DNA of 14,154 nucleotides from Erysipelotrichaceae bacterium (GCA_003510215.1 DOKQ01000123.1:1-14154), one strand, 5' to 3'. Numbered from the stretch's first letter, positions 1-7,869 are shown. A program made the numbers and translations. The notes: generated by a model from the sequence alone, not told the origin.

Positions 1-1376
1 CCATCTTCCTTTTCCTCAAGAATGATTTTCGCCTGAGCAATTTCCATGGCTTCATCGATTTCTTCATCGGTTGCGATTGGGTTGGCTAATCGAAGGTTAG
101 AAGCGATCGTTCCGGAAAATAGTATTCCTTTTTGAGGAATGAAGCCCAGACGTTTACGCAATTCATGCTGCGTTACATCTTTAATGTTGGTATGATCGAT
201 GAGAATCTCACCTTCACTAACATCAAAGAATCGCGGTATTAAGTTAATGAGTGTGGATTTGCCACTTCCCGTTGAACCGATAAATGCAGTCGTTTCACTG
301 GCATTTGCCACAAAAGATATGTCGGTTAACACATTTTCCTGTGCATCGGGATATTTGAATGAAACATGTCTGAACTCAATTCTGCCACGACAGTCATCAC
401 AAAAATCCTGTGGATTCTGTGGGTCTTGAATCGAAGGTTCAGTAAGGAGAACTTCTTCGATTCGTTGTGCACTAACAGCAGCACGAGGGTAGAAAACAAA
501 CATGAAAGATAGCATGATGAAACTAAACATGATTTGCATCGTGTACTGAATAAATGCCATCATCGCTCCGACCTGTAAGGTTCCCTGCTGAATATAGGAT
601 GAGGATAACCAGATAATGATAATTGTCGAAAAAGACATAATCAGAGTAAACACAGGTTGTATACTTACCATGACCTTTTGTAGAGCCAATGATTCATCCT
701 TGAGTAGGCCACTTTGCATTTCGAACTTATTTACCTGAGTCCTTTGCTGGTTAAAAGCACGAATGACCCGGATACCTGTCAGTTTTTCTCTAGCAATCCG
801 GTTGACTGAGTCTACTAGCTCCTGGATACGTTGAAACCTTGGTTTCGCATAGCGAAAAACCAGAAGGATAAACATAACAAGAAGAGGAATCAGTACTGCA
901 AAAATCCATGACATGGTGGAGCTTTGGGAAAGGACCAGAAAGAATCCACCAATTGCATAGATCGGAGCTGTAATCATCATTCGAAACATCATGATAAACA
1001 TGGTCTGTACCTGCATGACATCATTGGTTGTGCGGGTAATCAGGGAAGAGGTTGAAAATGTTTCAAACTCGGTTAATGAAAAGTGCTCAATTTTGCGAAA
1101 AACATCTTTTCGAATGGTATAGGAAGCTTTCGAACCCAATCGGGAAATAAGATAGGACACCCCAATGGCACTGGCAGTCACAACAAAAGATAAGCCAAGC
1201 ATTGAAAGGCCAAGGGAAGTCACCAGTTTTAAATCAGATGCTAGAATACCCTCATCCACAATGCGTGACATCAGCCTCGGTAATAGCAAATCAGCACTTA
1301 CTTGAACCAGAAGCAACGTTACAATTAGACTAATCTGCCACTTAAAATCTTTTAGATAACTTAACACGGTCTTCAT
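1..1376 (-). CDS. ABC exporter, fused permease/ATP-binding half-transporter (3' end outside window)
   Basis: This is the first 458 codons of a half-size ABC exporter, with the membrane domain first and the nucleotide-binding domain second. ATG at 1374-1376 gives MKTVLSYLKDF. About 330 residues of membrane segments and coupling-helix sequence follow (for example SLTEFETFSTSSLITRTTNDV, typical of this family). The ATPase domain then begins, with Walker A GSTGSGKST at about residues 367-375 and the Q-loop in GFIPQKG. The LSGGQ signature, Walker B and H-loop lie beyond the left edge. The start overlaps the marR stop by ATGA, so translation is probably coupled. A half-transporter directly after a MarR gene is a common arrangement for heterodimeric multidrug exporters, usually with the second half downstream. 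That partner would be outside the window. The substrate cannot be told from sequence; drug or lipid export is an inference. Confidence 0.93.
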   Translation of the reverse strand, partial: MKTVLSYLKDFKWQISLIVTLLLVQVSADLLLPRLMSRIVDEGILASDLKLVTSLGLSMLGLSFVVTASAIGVSYLISRLGSKASYTIRKDVFRKIEHFSLTEFETFSTSSLITRTTNDVMQVQTMFIMMFRMMITAPIYAIGGFFLVLSQSSTMSWIFAVLIPLLVMFILLVFRYAKPRFQRIQELVDSVNRIAREKLTGIRVIRAFNQQRTQVNKFEMQSGLLKDESLALQKVMVSIQPVFTLIMSFSTIIIIWLSSSYIQQGTLQVGAMMAFIQYTMQIMFSFIMLSFMFVFYPRAAVSAQRIEEVLLTEPSIQDPQNPQDFCDDCRGRIEFRHVSFKYPDAQENVLTDISFVANASETTAFIGSTGSGKSTLINLIPRFFDVSEGEILIDHTNIKDVTQHELRKRLGFIPQKGILFSGTIASNLRLANPIATDEEIDEAMEIAQAKIILEEKED

Positions 1377-1807
1377 AAAGATTCCTCCTTGGATTCTAGT
1401 GACTTAAGAAACCCGTTGGATTTTTCAAGCAGATGAGCCAATTGAACAAAATCTTCATCGTTTAAATGGGCACGTAATGCCTCAATCATTTCAAGATCCT
1501 CATGGAAACAGAATGCCATGTTTTTCTTTACTGGAACAATCAGAATGCGGCGACGATCGGTTGGATCCACAAAGCGTTCAATCAGTTCCTTTTTCTGTAA
1601 CTGGTTTAAAATCTGGGCAATCGCTGATCTGGATAAGTCACAGTAACTGCTTAACACCGAAGGTAAAATGTCTATCCTCTTTTTATGCAAATCGATGATA
1701 TTCATAAACACGAATGCTTCACTTGGCCGAAGCTTGGAATAGATGCCTTTGGGCCGAATCAGAAAAGCAAATCGTCGTGCATGAATCAGGAAATCTTTGG
1801 TATCCAT
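1373..1807 (-). CDS. MarR-family transcriptional regulator
   Basis: A 144-residue winged-helix regulator of normal MarR length. It has an N-terminal dimerisation helix, a helix-turn-helix at about residues 45-75 (LPSVLSSYCDLSRSAIAQIL) and the family's wing signature DPTDRRRILI at about residues 81-90. The ATG at 1805-1807 is preceded by AAGGAGTG at good spacing. It is the first gene of an operon with the ABC exporter and overlaps it by four bases. MarR proteins are dimeric repressors that bind inverted repeats and usually release DNA on binding a small phenolic or drug-like ligand. The perfect inverted repeat at 1821-1846, between the predicted transcription start and this start codon, fits autorepression of the exporter operon. 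The ligand is unknown. Confidence 0.93.
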   Translation of the reverse strand: MDTKDFLIHARRFAFLIRPKGIYSKLRPSEAFVFMNIIDLHKKRIDILPSVLSSYCDLSRSAIAQILNQLQKKELIERFVDPTDRRRILIVPVKKNMAFCFHEDLEMIEALRAHLNDEDFVQLAHLLEKSNGFLKSLESKEESL

Positions 1808-1820
1808 AGTTCACTCCTTT

Positions 1821-1846
1821 TAATAGTTTATAAAATTAAACTATTA
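1821..1846. promoter_or_regulatory. Perfect inverted repeat, candidate MarR operator
   Basis: Two perfect 10-base arms, TAATAGTTTA (1821-1830) and TAAACTATTA (1837-1846), flank a 6-base spacer. Size and symmetry fit a dimeric MarR protein. The repeat starts a few bases after the predicted marR transcription start and ends just before the ribosome binding site. Bound repressor would therefore block initiation or early elongation. The assignment to this MarR is inferred from position. Confidence 0.72.
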
Positions 1847-1856
1847 TGACTTTTAA

Positions 1857-1885
1857 ATTATAAAGTATGTGTTAGTCTCTGGCAA
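1857..1885 (-). promoter_or_regulatory. Sigma-A-type promoter for the marR-exporter operon
   Basis: On the minus strand, -35 TTGCCA (1880-1885), a 17-base spacer and a perfect -10 TATAAT (1857-1862). The predicted start is near 1850, immediately upstream of the inverted repeat. Confidence 0.8.
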
Positions 1886-1913
1886 GTAAATCACATATAA
1901 AAACAAATTATGA

Positions 1914-1933
1914 TACAATAGTTTCAAGAGGTG
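1914..1933 (+). promoter_or_regulatory. Possible -10 element and ribosome binding site for the amylase gene
   Basis: TACAAT at 1914-1919 is the best -10 candidate, but no good -35 lies 16-18 bases upstream and the implied leader would be very short. The ribosome binding site AAGAGGTG (1926-1933) is clear. It places the start at ATG 1940 rather than at the in-frame GTG at 1931, which lies inside the site. Confidence 0.4.
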
Positions 1934-1939
1934 ATAACC

Positions 1940-3382
1940 ATGGTCAATGGAATTATGCTACAAGGGTTTGAATGGTACTGTTCTTCAGATGGTAACTATT
2001 ACAAGGAAATCAGAGAAAAGATTGATTTATTAAAGAAAGCAAATATCACATCCATCTGGCTGCCACCCGCGACGAAAGGTGGATCTGCGGAAGATGTCGG
2101 CTATGGAGTCTACGATTTGTTTGATCTCGGTGAGTTTGATCAAAAGGGTACAGTACGTACCAAATATGGGACAAAAGATGAACTTTTTGCACTGATTGAT
2201 GCACTTAAACAGGCGAATATTCTTGTTATTAGTGATGTTGTGCTAAATCACAAAGCATTTGCGGATGATGTGGAAGTCTTCAAGGTTGTCGAAGTGGATC
2301 AACACGATCGAACCAAGGAAATCAGTGAACCTCACGATATTGAAGGTTATACAAAGTTTGAGTTTAAGGGCAGAAATGGAAAATACAGTGATTTTATCTG
2401 GAACTTCCATCATTTTAGCGGTGTTGACTATGACCAACGGGAAGGAAAACAAGGGGTTTTTCGCATCCTAGGCGAAAATAAAGGCTGGAATCTGGGTGTT
2501 TCTAACGAGATGGGGAATTATGATTATCTGATGTTTGCGGATATTGACCATGCTCACCCAGAGGTCAAAAACCATCTGATTGAATGGGCTTGCTGGTATA
2601 TTGATCAAACCGGTTTACAGGGATTTCGACTGGATGCGGTGAAACATATCGACCATCAGTTCTTAAAGCAGTGGGTGAAACACATTCACATAGTATATCC
2701 TGAGTTCTTTTTTGTCGGGGAATATTGGATGGAATCATTGGATCACAAAGAAGAGTATCTGGCTGCCACTGACTATCATATGTCGCTATTTGATGTAAAG
2801 CTGCACAATCAGTTTCATCAGGCATCGGTACAAAAGGAATCCTTTGATTTGAAAACGTTGTTTGACGGTAGCCTGTTAAGAGCTTACCCGCAGCACACGG
2901 TCACTTTTGTGGATAATCATGACTCGCAGCCGCATCAGTCGTTGGAATCCTGGGTTGAATTCTGGTTTAAGGTTCATGCCTATGCTAGTATTCTTTTGCA
3001 AAAGGAAGGCTACCCCTGTGTATTCTACGGCGATTTGTTTGGTGTTCAAGGTCCAAGTGAGCAACAAGGTCACTATGATATGATACAAATGTTAAGCGAT
3101 ATCCGTGTTCATCATGCCTATGGTGATCAACAGGATTTCTATCAGAGTGAACACACGATTGGCTGGATGCGTCAGGGTGATGAGGTTCATCCTCAAAAAC
3201 TCGTCGTGGTGCTTAATAATCATGAAGATGACGAACTTTTTGTTCAATTTGACAAAGAACCTATGCCCAAGGGTTTTCATCAGATTTTTGGAGAGGGTCA
3301 TCATTCGATTGAAGTAAATGAAAATGGGCAAGCTAAATTTCCGGTTATGGGAAAATCCGTAGCCATCTATCTTGAATCATAA
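1940..3382 (+). CDS. Cytoplasmic alpha-amylase, GH13 (subfamily 5-like)
   Basis: A 480-residue glycoside hydrolase that should cut internal alpha-1,4-glucosidic bonds in starch, glycogen or maltodextrins. The opening NGIMLQGFEWYC and the region SIWLPPATKG are typical of the Bacillus liquefying amylases and cytosolic AmyA. The conserved GH13 blocks are present: DVVLNHK at about residues 99-105, GFRLDAVKH with the nucleophile Asp232, FFVGEYW with the acid/base Glu261, and FVDNHD with the transition-state Asp328. These positions nearly match B. licheniformis mature numbering (231, 261, 328), which supports the ATG at 1940. No signal peptide is seen, so the enzyme probably acts in the cytoplasm on stored glycogen or imported dextrins. 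It is a single-gene unit divergent from marR. Confidence 0.95.
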   Translation: MVNGIMLQGFEWYCSSDGNYYKEIREKIDLLKKANITSIWLPPATKGGSAEDVGYGVYDLFDLGEFDQKGTVRTKYGTKDELFALIDALKQANILVISDVVLNHKAFADDVEVFKVVEVDQHDRTKEISEPHDIEGYTKFEFKGRNGKYSDFIWNFHHFSGVDYDQREGKQGVFRILGENKGWNLGVSNEMGNYDYLMFADIDHAHPEVKNHLIEWACWYIDQTGLQGFRLDAVKHIDHQFLKQWVKHIHIVYPEFFFVGEYWMESLDHKEEYLAATDYHMSLFDVKLHNQFHQASVQKESFDLKTLFDGSLLRAYPQHTVTFVDNHDSQPHQSLESWVEFWFKVHAYASILLQKEGYPCVFYGDLFGVQGPSEQQGHYDMIQMLSDIRVHHAYGDQQDFYQSEHTIGWMRQGDEVHPQKLVVVLNNHEDDELFVQFDKEPMPKGFHQIFGEGHHSIEVNENGQAKFPVMGKSVAIYLES

Positions 3383-3409
3383 AAAAGTGCATCTTGCGAT
3401 GCGCTTTTT
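3382..3409. terminator. Bidirectional terminator shared by amylase and ABC permease genes
   Basis: A 12-base-pair stem (3382-3393 with 3398-3409, one G-T wobble) closes on the loop TTGC. An A-run on one side and a T-run on the other let it work on both strands. It starts at the last base of the amylase stop codon and overlaps the permease stop codon (3408-3410), so it serves both convergent genes. Confidence 0.88.
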
Positions 3410-5063
3410 AGTGGATGGATTTAAATCGATGTTCCGCAATTCTTGGTAAACTCTGAACCAACGTCAAAGTTGCTACAACAAGTACGACTAGGCTGATGGT
3501 TCCAAAGAGGAAAGGAGAGCTAGGGTAGTTGATGACCACATAACCGATGAGAAAGGATAAGCCCATGGAAGGTATCATCGTAAAAAGAAAGTTCATATTC
3601 TGTTTTACAGCTGCCTGCTCACTTTCCCATACCAGTTTGGGATGAAGAACATCCACTAGAAGTGAAATGTAATTGATAAACAACGTGGCCATAATGGCAA
3701 AAAACAGAAGGATGAGAATCAGATAGAACGGTAATTTCAGGTAGCTGCCTGCAAAAATGATGGTAAAGAGTATACCGGAAAGACTTAAGATGATACCGCT
3801 GGCAGCTTTGGCATTCAGTTGATCTCGATACGACATTGGAATCATTTTCATAAAATAAAAGAACTGACCTTCACGAGAAATTGCTGTGGCTGAAATCATG
3901 TTAATGCTACCCATGGTGAGTCCAACAGCAATTCCAAGCCCAATTGCTACGGTAATGGTTGTTGGACTATTGAAGTCAATCATTGCCAGGATGTCCTGCA
4001 TTTCTTCTGCTCCACTTGACATCGTAAATAATGGTAAGAAAAGAATGGGCAACAGAAAATTAATAGAAACACAGTTTAGTAGATAAATTGGTGTCTTAAA
4101 CAATAATTTCAGTTCCTTAATCGTATAGGAAACGATCGCTTTTGAAGATCGGGTAGATTTGCTCAAGTTTGCTTCACTTAGAATTTTGCGGGAGGATGCT
4201 GTTTCATTGATACCAATAATCCCTCGGAAGTAAAGCAGTTGTCCTAAGGATAAAAATCCAAGAACGATGGCAGAAGTTATCGCAAGATAAATCAACGCAT
4301 CAACAACACTACCTTGAAGAAGGGCATTGAGTGCAAAGGGAATATTTGGGAAAATAAACTTGAATGTCTGCAATAACGAGTTGTTTCCTTCCACTAGGAA
4401 AGCAACAAGCTGTCCTTCTGTGATGGATTCCAATCCACCAACCTGCATATTGACCCAAAGGCCCACACCCAAAGCCAGAAAACCACTAATCATGTTGAAG
4501 AAATCCCGGTTTTTAGCGAATGGAACAAGCCACATAATGACCATCATAATCACACTGGCAAAAATCAGTGGAACTAAAGGTAAAGTTAAAAACAGTAAAA
4601 TCGAAAAGAGGTAGAATCCAACCGCCGGTTGCATGATGTACATGTAAGCCGCGATCACCGGAACAAAGAAGAAAGAAATCGTCAGATACTCGTAAATCAG
4701 TGAAACAAATAGTTTGCTACCCAAAATCTCATAAGGTCTTAGAGGTAAAGCAAGGAGTGTTTCGATATCTTTGGAGAAATAGTAAATCGCCGGTACTAGA
4801 AATAAGGCGAAAAAGAAAATCAGTAAAGGGACCGCATTCAATAAAAGCCCAAGGATAACTCCTTCCTGATTCAAAGGTAAGAGTAGTTCAATCCCATCGC
4901 TGGTTAACATAAAGAAAGAAGCAACCGTAGGCAATAGTGCCACAACGAGTATGAGTGTAAAACCGATGGAAATCCAGCGATTGGTTTTTCGTTTTCTTCC
5001 CTGATCCACCAGCGAGAAGGTGTTCTTTAACATCGCTGTGCTTAAGGAAAGAAGTTTAGCCAT
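3408..5063 (-). CDS. ABC-2-like transporter permease, 551 residues
   Basis: A large polytopic membrane protein with about a dozen hydrophobic segments and no ATPase motifs. It is encoded directly after an ABC ATPase gene and overlaps it by eight bases. The ATG at 5061-5063 is preceded by GAGGTGA, inside the end of the ATPase gene. Two related stretches are visible: residues about 97-117 (SKDIETLLALPLRPYEILGSK) and about 396-419 (from SREG to the Lys of NAK). Both have an acidic start, a central Pro and a conserved Lys, followed by hydrophobic segments. This suggests two fused ABC-2-type halves, so one chain could form the whole channel. A later element, HPKLVWESEQAAVKQN (about 474-489), resembles large Firmicute exporter permeases. 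The substrate is unknown; export is inferred from ATPase type. Confidence 0.85.
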   Translation of the reverse strand: MAKLLSLSTAMLKNTFSLVDQGRKRKTNRWISIGFTLILVVALLPTVASFFMLTSDGIELLLPLNQEGVILGLLLNAVPLLIFFFALFLVPAIYYFSKDIETLLALPLRPYEILGSKLFVSLIYEYLTISFFFVPVIAAYMYIMQPAVGFYLFSILLFLTLPLVPLIFASVIMMVIMWLVPFAKNRDFFNMISGFLALGVGLWVNMQVGGLESITEGQLVAFLVEGNNSLLQTFKFIFPNIPFALNALLQGSVVDALIYLAITSAIVLGFLSLGQLLYFRGIIGINETASSRKILSEANLSKSTRSSKAIVSYTIKELKLLFKTPIYLLNCVSINFLLPILFLPLFTMSSGAEEMQDILAMIDFNSPTTITVAIGLGIAVGLTMGSINMISATAISREGQFFYFMKMIPMSYRDQLNAKAASGIILSLSGILFTIIFAGSYLKLPFYLILILLFFAIMATLFINYISLLVDVLHPKLVWESEQAAVKQNMNFLFTMIPSMGLSFLIGYVVINYPSSPFLFGTISLVVLVVATLTLVQSLPRIAEHRFKSIH

Positions 5064-5778
5064 GACGCGTCACCTCAAGAAAGATTTCTTCGAGTGACAT
5101 CTGATTGTATCTTCCTTTTAACTCTTCTAATGTTCCAAAGTAAAGGATTTCACCACGATTGATAATAGCGACCTGATCGCATAACTTCTCGGCTACTTCC
5201 AATACGTGTGTAGAGAAGAAGACGGTCTTACCGGATTGTGCATGCTTTCTCATCATTTCCTTTAATACATAGGACGATTGAGGATCAAGTCCGGTGAGAG
5301 GCTCATCAAGAATCCAGATCGAAGGCTGATGAATAAGAACACCCATAACCACAATCTTTTGCCTCATCCCATGTGAATAACTTAAAATTTTGTCGTTGAG
5401 GGCAGCAGTCATCGAGAATGCTTCGGCCAACTCGGTAATTCTGCTTTTACGCTCAAGACTGTCAACCTCGTAGATATCTGCCATCAGATTGAGGTATTCA
5501 ATGCCTTTAAGGCGAAGAAAGACATCAGGGTTATCGGGAACAAATCCAAACTGCTTTTTAGCCAGAAGGGGATTTGTACCAATATCATGCCCGTTGAGTC
5601 GAATGTAACCTTCGTCGCAATCAAGAATGCCAGTCATCATTTTAAGTGTTGTCGTTTTACCTGCACCATTGGGGCCGATAAATCCGACAATTTTTCCATC
5701 CTCGATGGACAATGAAAGTTGGTTGACAGCTTTTACTTTGCCATTGTAGATTTTGGTAACTGCAGAAATTTCAATCAT
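5056..5778 (-). CDS. ABC transporter ATP-binding protein
   Basis: A 240-residue cytoplasmic ATPase that should power the permease encoded next. Motifs in order are Walker A GPNGAGKT (35-42), signature LSYSHGMRQK (132-141), Walker B WILDEP (155-160), D-loop GLDP and H-loop His191. The Q-loop position reads GFVPDNPDVF, with Asp82 where most ABC ATPases have Gln. Length, the single domain and the C-terminal end fit the ABC-2 exporter group (drug, bacteriocin or lipid export), not binding-protein importers. The ATG at 5776-5778 follows GGAGA at suitable spacing, and a good promoter lies just upstream. The two genes overlap by eight bases and form a complete two-component transporter. Confidence 0.93.
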   Translation of the reverse strand: MIEISAVTKIYNGKVKAVNQLSLSIEDGKIVGFIGPNGAGKTTTLKMMTGILDCDEGYIRLNGHDIGTNPLLAKKQFGFVPDNPDVFLRLKGIEYLNLMADIYEVDSLERKSRITELAEAFSMTAALNDKILSYSHGMRQKIVVMGVLIHQPSIWILDEPLTGLDPQSSYVLKEMMRKHAQSGKTVFFSTHVLEVAEKLCDQVAIINRGEILYFGTLEELKGRYNQMSLEEIFLEVTRHG

Positions 5779-5809
5779 AGGTATATCTCCGTTTCTTTAT
5801 ATTAACTCC

Positions 5810-5838
5810 ATTATACTGCTATGTTATTTAATAAACAA
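5810..5838 (-). promoter_or_regulatory. Promoter for the ABC ATPase-permease operon
   Basis: Minus strand -35 TTGTTT (5833-5838), a 17-base spacer and a perfect -10 TATAAT (5810-5815). The -35 lies inside the last codons of uppP, so this operon can be transcribed separately from trpS-uppP. No terminator is seen between uppP and this operon. Confidence 0.72.
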
Positions 5839-6633
5839 GATAGTGAGAAGTCCTACGGTGTAGCAATAGTAAGCAAAATACTGAATTTTATTGATCTTAA
5901 GTATATGTTTGAATACCCTCAAAGCATAAAATGTGACAACACCACTTACAATTGTAGAAATCAGATAAGGAAACCATAGTTGTGCAAAACTAGGATTTGC
6001 CACAATATCGTTCATTCCTGTGATGATAACGACGATTGCGATTGGAATAAAGAGCAAAAATGAAAATTTCATGGCGAAATCACGTTCAAATCCTTGGAAT
6101 AATCCTGCCGTAGTGGTTGATCCACTTCGAGATACTCCAGGTAAAAGAGCTGCTGCCTGAAAAAGACCAATAAGGATTGCATTTAAAAATGTAAACTGTG
6201 AAGGTTTTTTTGTCGGACGATTGAGTTTGGAGGAAATGAATAACAATGTTCCAGTATATAGCAAAGCGAATCCCACAAATCGTGGATTAGTCAAGCTGGC
6301 GGTTAATTGATCTTTAAAGAAAAGGCCAATCAGACCAGCCGGTATCGTAGCAGCGACCAGTTTTAAACCTAACATAAAATGAGGTTTCTTATCTTCACTT
6401 GGCTTAACGATATATCCAAGCCCAGAGATGACCAGGTCTTTAATGTCCTTATAGTAGAACAAGATGATAGCCACAAGAGATCCTGCATGAAGTAAAATTT
6501 CTAAACTAGCATCCGTACTTTCAATGCCAAAGAGTATTTGAGCTAAGACTAGATGACCGCTCGATGAAACAGGGATTGGTTCGGTGATCCCCTGAATAAT
6601 TCCAAGTAAAATGTAGAGTAATAGTGTTTCCAT
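5824..6633 (-). CDS. uppP: Undecaprenyl-diphosphatase (UppP/BacA)
   Basis: A 269-residue integral membrane phosphatase that converts undecaprenyl diphosphate to the monophosphate, recycling the lipid carrier for peptidoglycan and other wall polymers. Overproduction is known to give bacitracin resistance. Both family signatures are present: the (E/Q)xxxE element as Gln14-Glu18 within QGITEP, running into PVSSSGH (21-27, His27), and PGVSRSGST (165-173). Many hydrophobic helices match the usual BacA layout and length. The start is ATG 6633, preceded by GGGAG. A longer in-frame reading exists upstream but runs into the end of trpS and lacks a site of its own. The gap after the trpS stop is ten bases, so uppP is almost certainly co-transcribed with trpS and under its T-box leader. 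Confidence 0.95.
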   Translation of the reverse strand: METLLLYILLGIIQGITEPIPVSSSGHLVLAQILFGIESTDASLEILLHAGSLVAIILFYYKDIKDLVISGLGYIVKPSEDKKPHFMLGLKLVAATIPAGLIGLFFKDQLTASLTNPRFVGFALLYTGTLLFISSKLNRPTKKPSQFTFLNAILIGLFQAAALLPGVSRSGSTTTAGLFQGFERDFAMKFSFLLFIPIAIVVIITGMNDIVANPSFAQLWFPYLISTIVSGVVTFYALRVFKHILKINKIQYFAYYCYTVGLLTILFIK

Positions 6634-6643
6634 GTGTTTCTCC

Positions 6644-7633
6644 CTATTTAAATAGATCGAGTCCAACTTTATATTGGACTTTCTTCAGTTTTCGAAATGC
6701 AATACTCTGTGCTTTTTCTTTACCCTCGCGCAATACGTCTTCAAGCAGATTCGATTGAATGATTTCCTTATATTTTGCTTGGATGGGTTCAAGAAGTTCA
6801 ATGATACTTTCAGCCACTTCGTGTTTAAACTCACCATAATTTTTACCTTCAAAAACACGGAGGGCTTCATTAATGGAAATTTGTTTGCAGGAAGCATAGA
6901 TTGTTAGTAGATTAGCGACACCTGGCTGATTGGCAGGGTCAAACTGAATGATACCCGCTGTATCGGTTACAGCACTGCGAATTTTCTTGCGAATCACATT
7001 TGGCTCATCAAGCATATAAATGACACCTTTATCGGAGTGATCAGATTTGCTCATTTTCTTGGTTGGATCACTTAGTGACATGATCCGTGCCCCAACAGTT
7101 GGAATGAGCGGTTGAGGAACTGTGAATGTGGGTGAGTAGCGATTGTTGAAGCGTTCCGCAATGTCACGGGTGATTTCGACGTGCTGCTTCTGATCTTCAC
7201 CTACTGGCACAAAATCCGCATCATACATTAAAATGTCAGCAGCCATGAGTGTAGGGTAGGTGTAAAAACCAACCGTTAGATTCGTTTCTTTTTTTGCGAC
7301 CTTATCCTTGTATTGAGTCATTCGATTCATTTCGCCAAGATAGCTGTTACAACTCATAATAAATCCGAGTTGAGCGTGTTCCATTACATCCGATTGCAAA
7401 AAGATCGTTGCACGGTGTGGGTCGAGTCCACTGGCTAAATACAATGCAACCGCATCCTTTAAATATTTCCTCAGTTCGTTTGCGGGCTGATACACAGTGA
7501 TGCAGTGAAGATTTGCAATAAACACAAACATTTCATATTCATCCTGATAGTTCACAAAGTTTCGTAATGCACCCAGATAATTGCCTAACGTCAGCTCACC
7601 ACTTGGCTTTATGCCACTTAACATGCGTTTCAT
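6644..7633 (-). CDS. trpS: Tryptophan--tRNA ligase
   Basis: A 329-residue class I aminoacyl-tRNA synthetase that joins tryptophan to tRNA-Trp, of normal bacterial TrpS length. It opens with MKRMLSGIKPSGELTLGNYLGA, where TLGN (15-18) takes the place of the HIGH signature. It carries the second signature KMSKS at 193-197, and DFVPVGEDQKQHVE at about 140-153 is typical of TrpS. The start is ATG 7633, with AAGGAGG at 7642-7648. The reading frame stays open upstream, but that stretch is the T-box terminator region and is not coding. Expression should rise when uncharged tRNA-Trp accumulates. The stop is ten bases before uppP. Confidence 0.97.
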   Translation of the reverse strand: MKRMLSGIKPSGELTLGNYLGALRNFVNYQDEYEMFVFIANLHCITVYQPANELRKYLKDAVALYLASGLDPHRATIFLQSDVMEHAQLGFIMSCNSYLGEMNRMTQYKDKVAKKETNLTVGFYTYPTLMAADILMYDADFVPVGEDQKQHVEITRDIAERFNNRYSPTFTVPQPLIPTVGARIMSLSDPTKKMSKSDHSDKGVIYMLDEPNVIRKKIRSAVTDTAGIIQFDPANQPGVANLLTIYASCKQISINEALRVFEGKNYGEFKHEVAESIIELLEPIQAKYKEIIQSNLLEDVLREGKEKAQSIAFRKLKKVQYKVGLDLFK

Positions 7634-7654
7634 TTTGATTTCCTCCTTGAAAAT

Positions 7655-7680
7655 AAAAAACGTCCCAAAACGAAGGGACG
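7655..7680 (-). terminator. Regulated terminator of the trpS T-box
   Basis: A six-base-pair GC-rich stem, CGTCCC/GGGACG (7661-7680) with an 8-base loop, is followed on the minus strand by TTTTTT (7655-7660). Its 5' arm can pair instead with the GGG just before the TGGT bulge to form the antiterminator. Confidence 0.9.
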
Positions 7681-7863
7681 CAATGATGCGCGGTACCACC
7701 CAACTTACTAAGTTAGTCACTCACATATAACGGCTGTTACCGAAGAATGACTTGTGCCATCCTTAACTCCCAAAGCCCACTTCAAACTTAGTTTCCAAGC
7801 AATTTTCATCAGCCATTGCCTTTCTATATGGAAATATAAGTCCTACTTCACTTTGTTCTTCGT
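7655..7863 (-). ncRNA. T-box riboswitch leader of trpS (specifier UGG)
   Basis: A leader of about 210 bases with the main T-box elements. Stem I is closed by CGAAGAA (7856-7862) and TTCTTCG (7741-7747). The arm carries an apical hairpin GCAAT/ATTGC. A specifier-loop-like region has AGTA on the 5' side and GGATGG on the 3' side, with the proposed Trp codon TGG at 7757-7759. The conserved T-box TGGTACCGCG is at 7689-7698, followed by the terminator at 7661-7680. Uncharged tRNA-Trp would pair with the specifier and the TGGT bulge, stabilise the antiterminator and allow trpS-uppP transcription. The folding is by eye; the codon choice is supported by the downstream gene. Confidence 0.92.
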
Positions 7864-7869
7864 TTATAG

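Noticed and set aside
199..429. Plus-strand open frame opposite the ABC exporter
   Set aside because: It is antisense to the ATPase domain, with no family resemblance and no ribosome binding site.
1931..1939. GTG at 1931 as the amylase start
   Set aside because: It lies within the AGAGGTG ribosome binding site. ATG 1940 has correct spacing and gives residue numbers matching known amylases.
6634..6666. Longer N-terminus for UppP
   Set aside because: It would add residues overlapping the trpS end, with no ribosome binding site. ATG 6633 with GGGAG starts directly before the first membrane helix.
7634..7720. Longer N-terminus for TrpS
   Set aside because: The open frame upstream is made of T-box and terminator sequence, and the real start at 7633 has a strong AAGGAGG.
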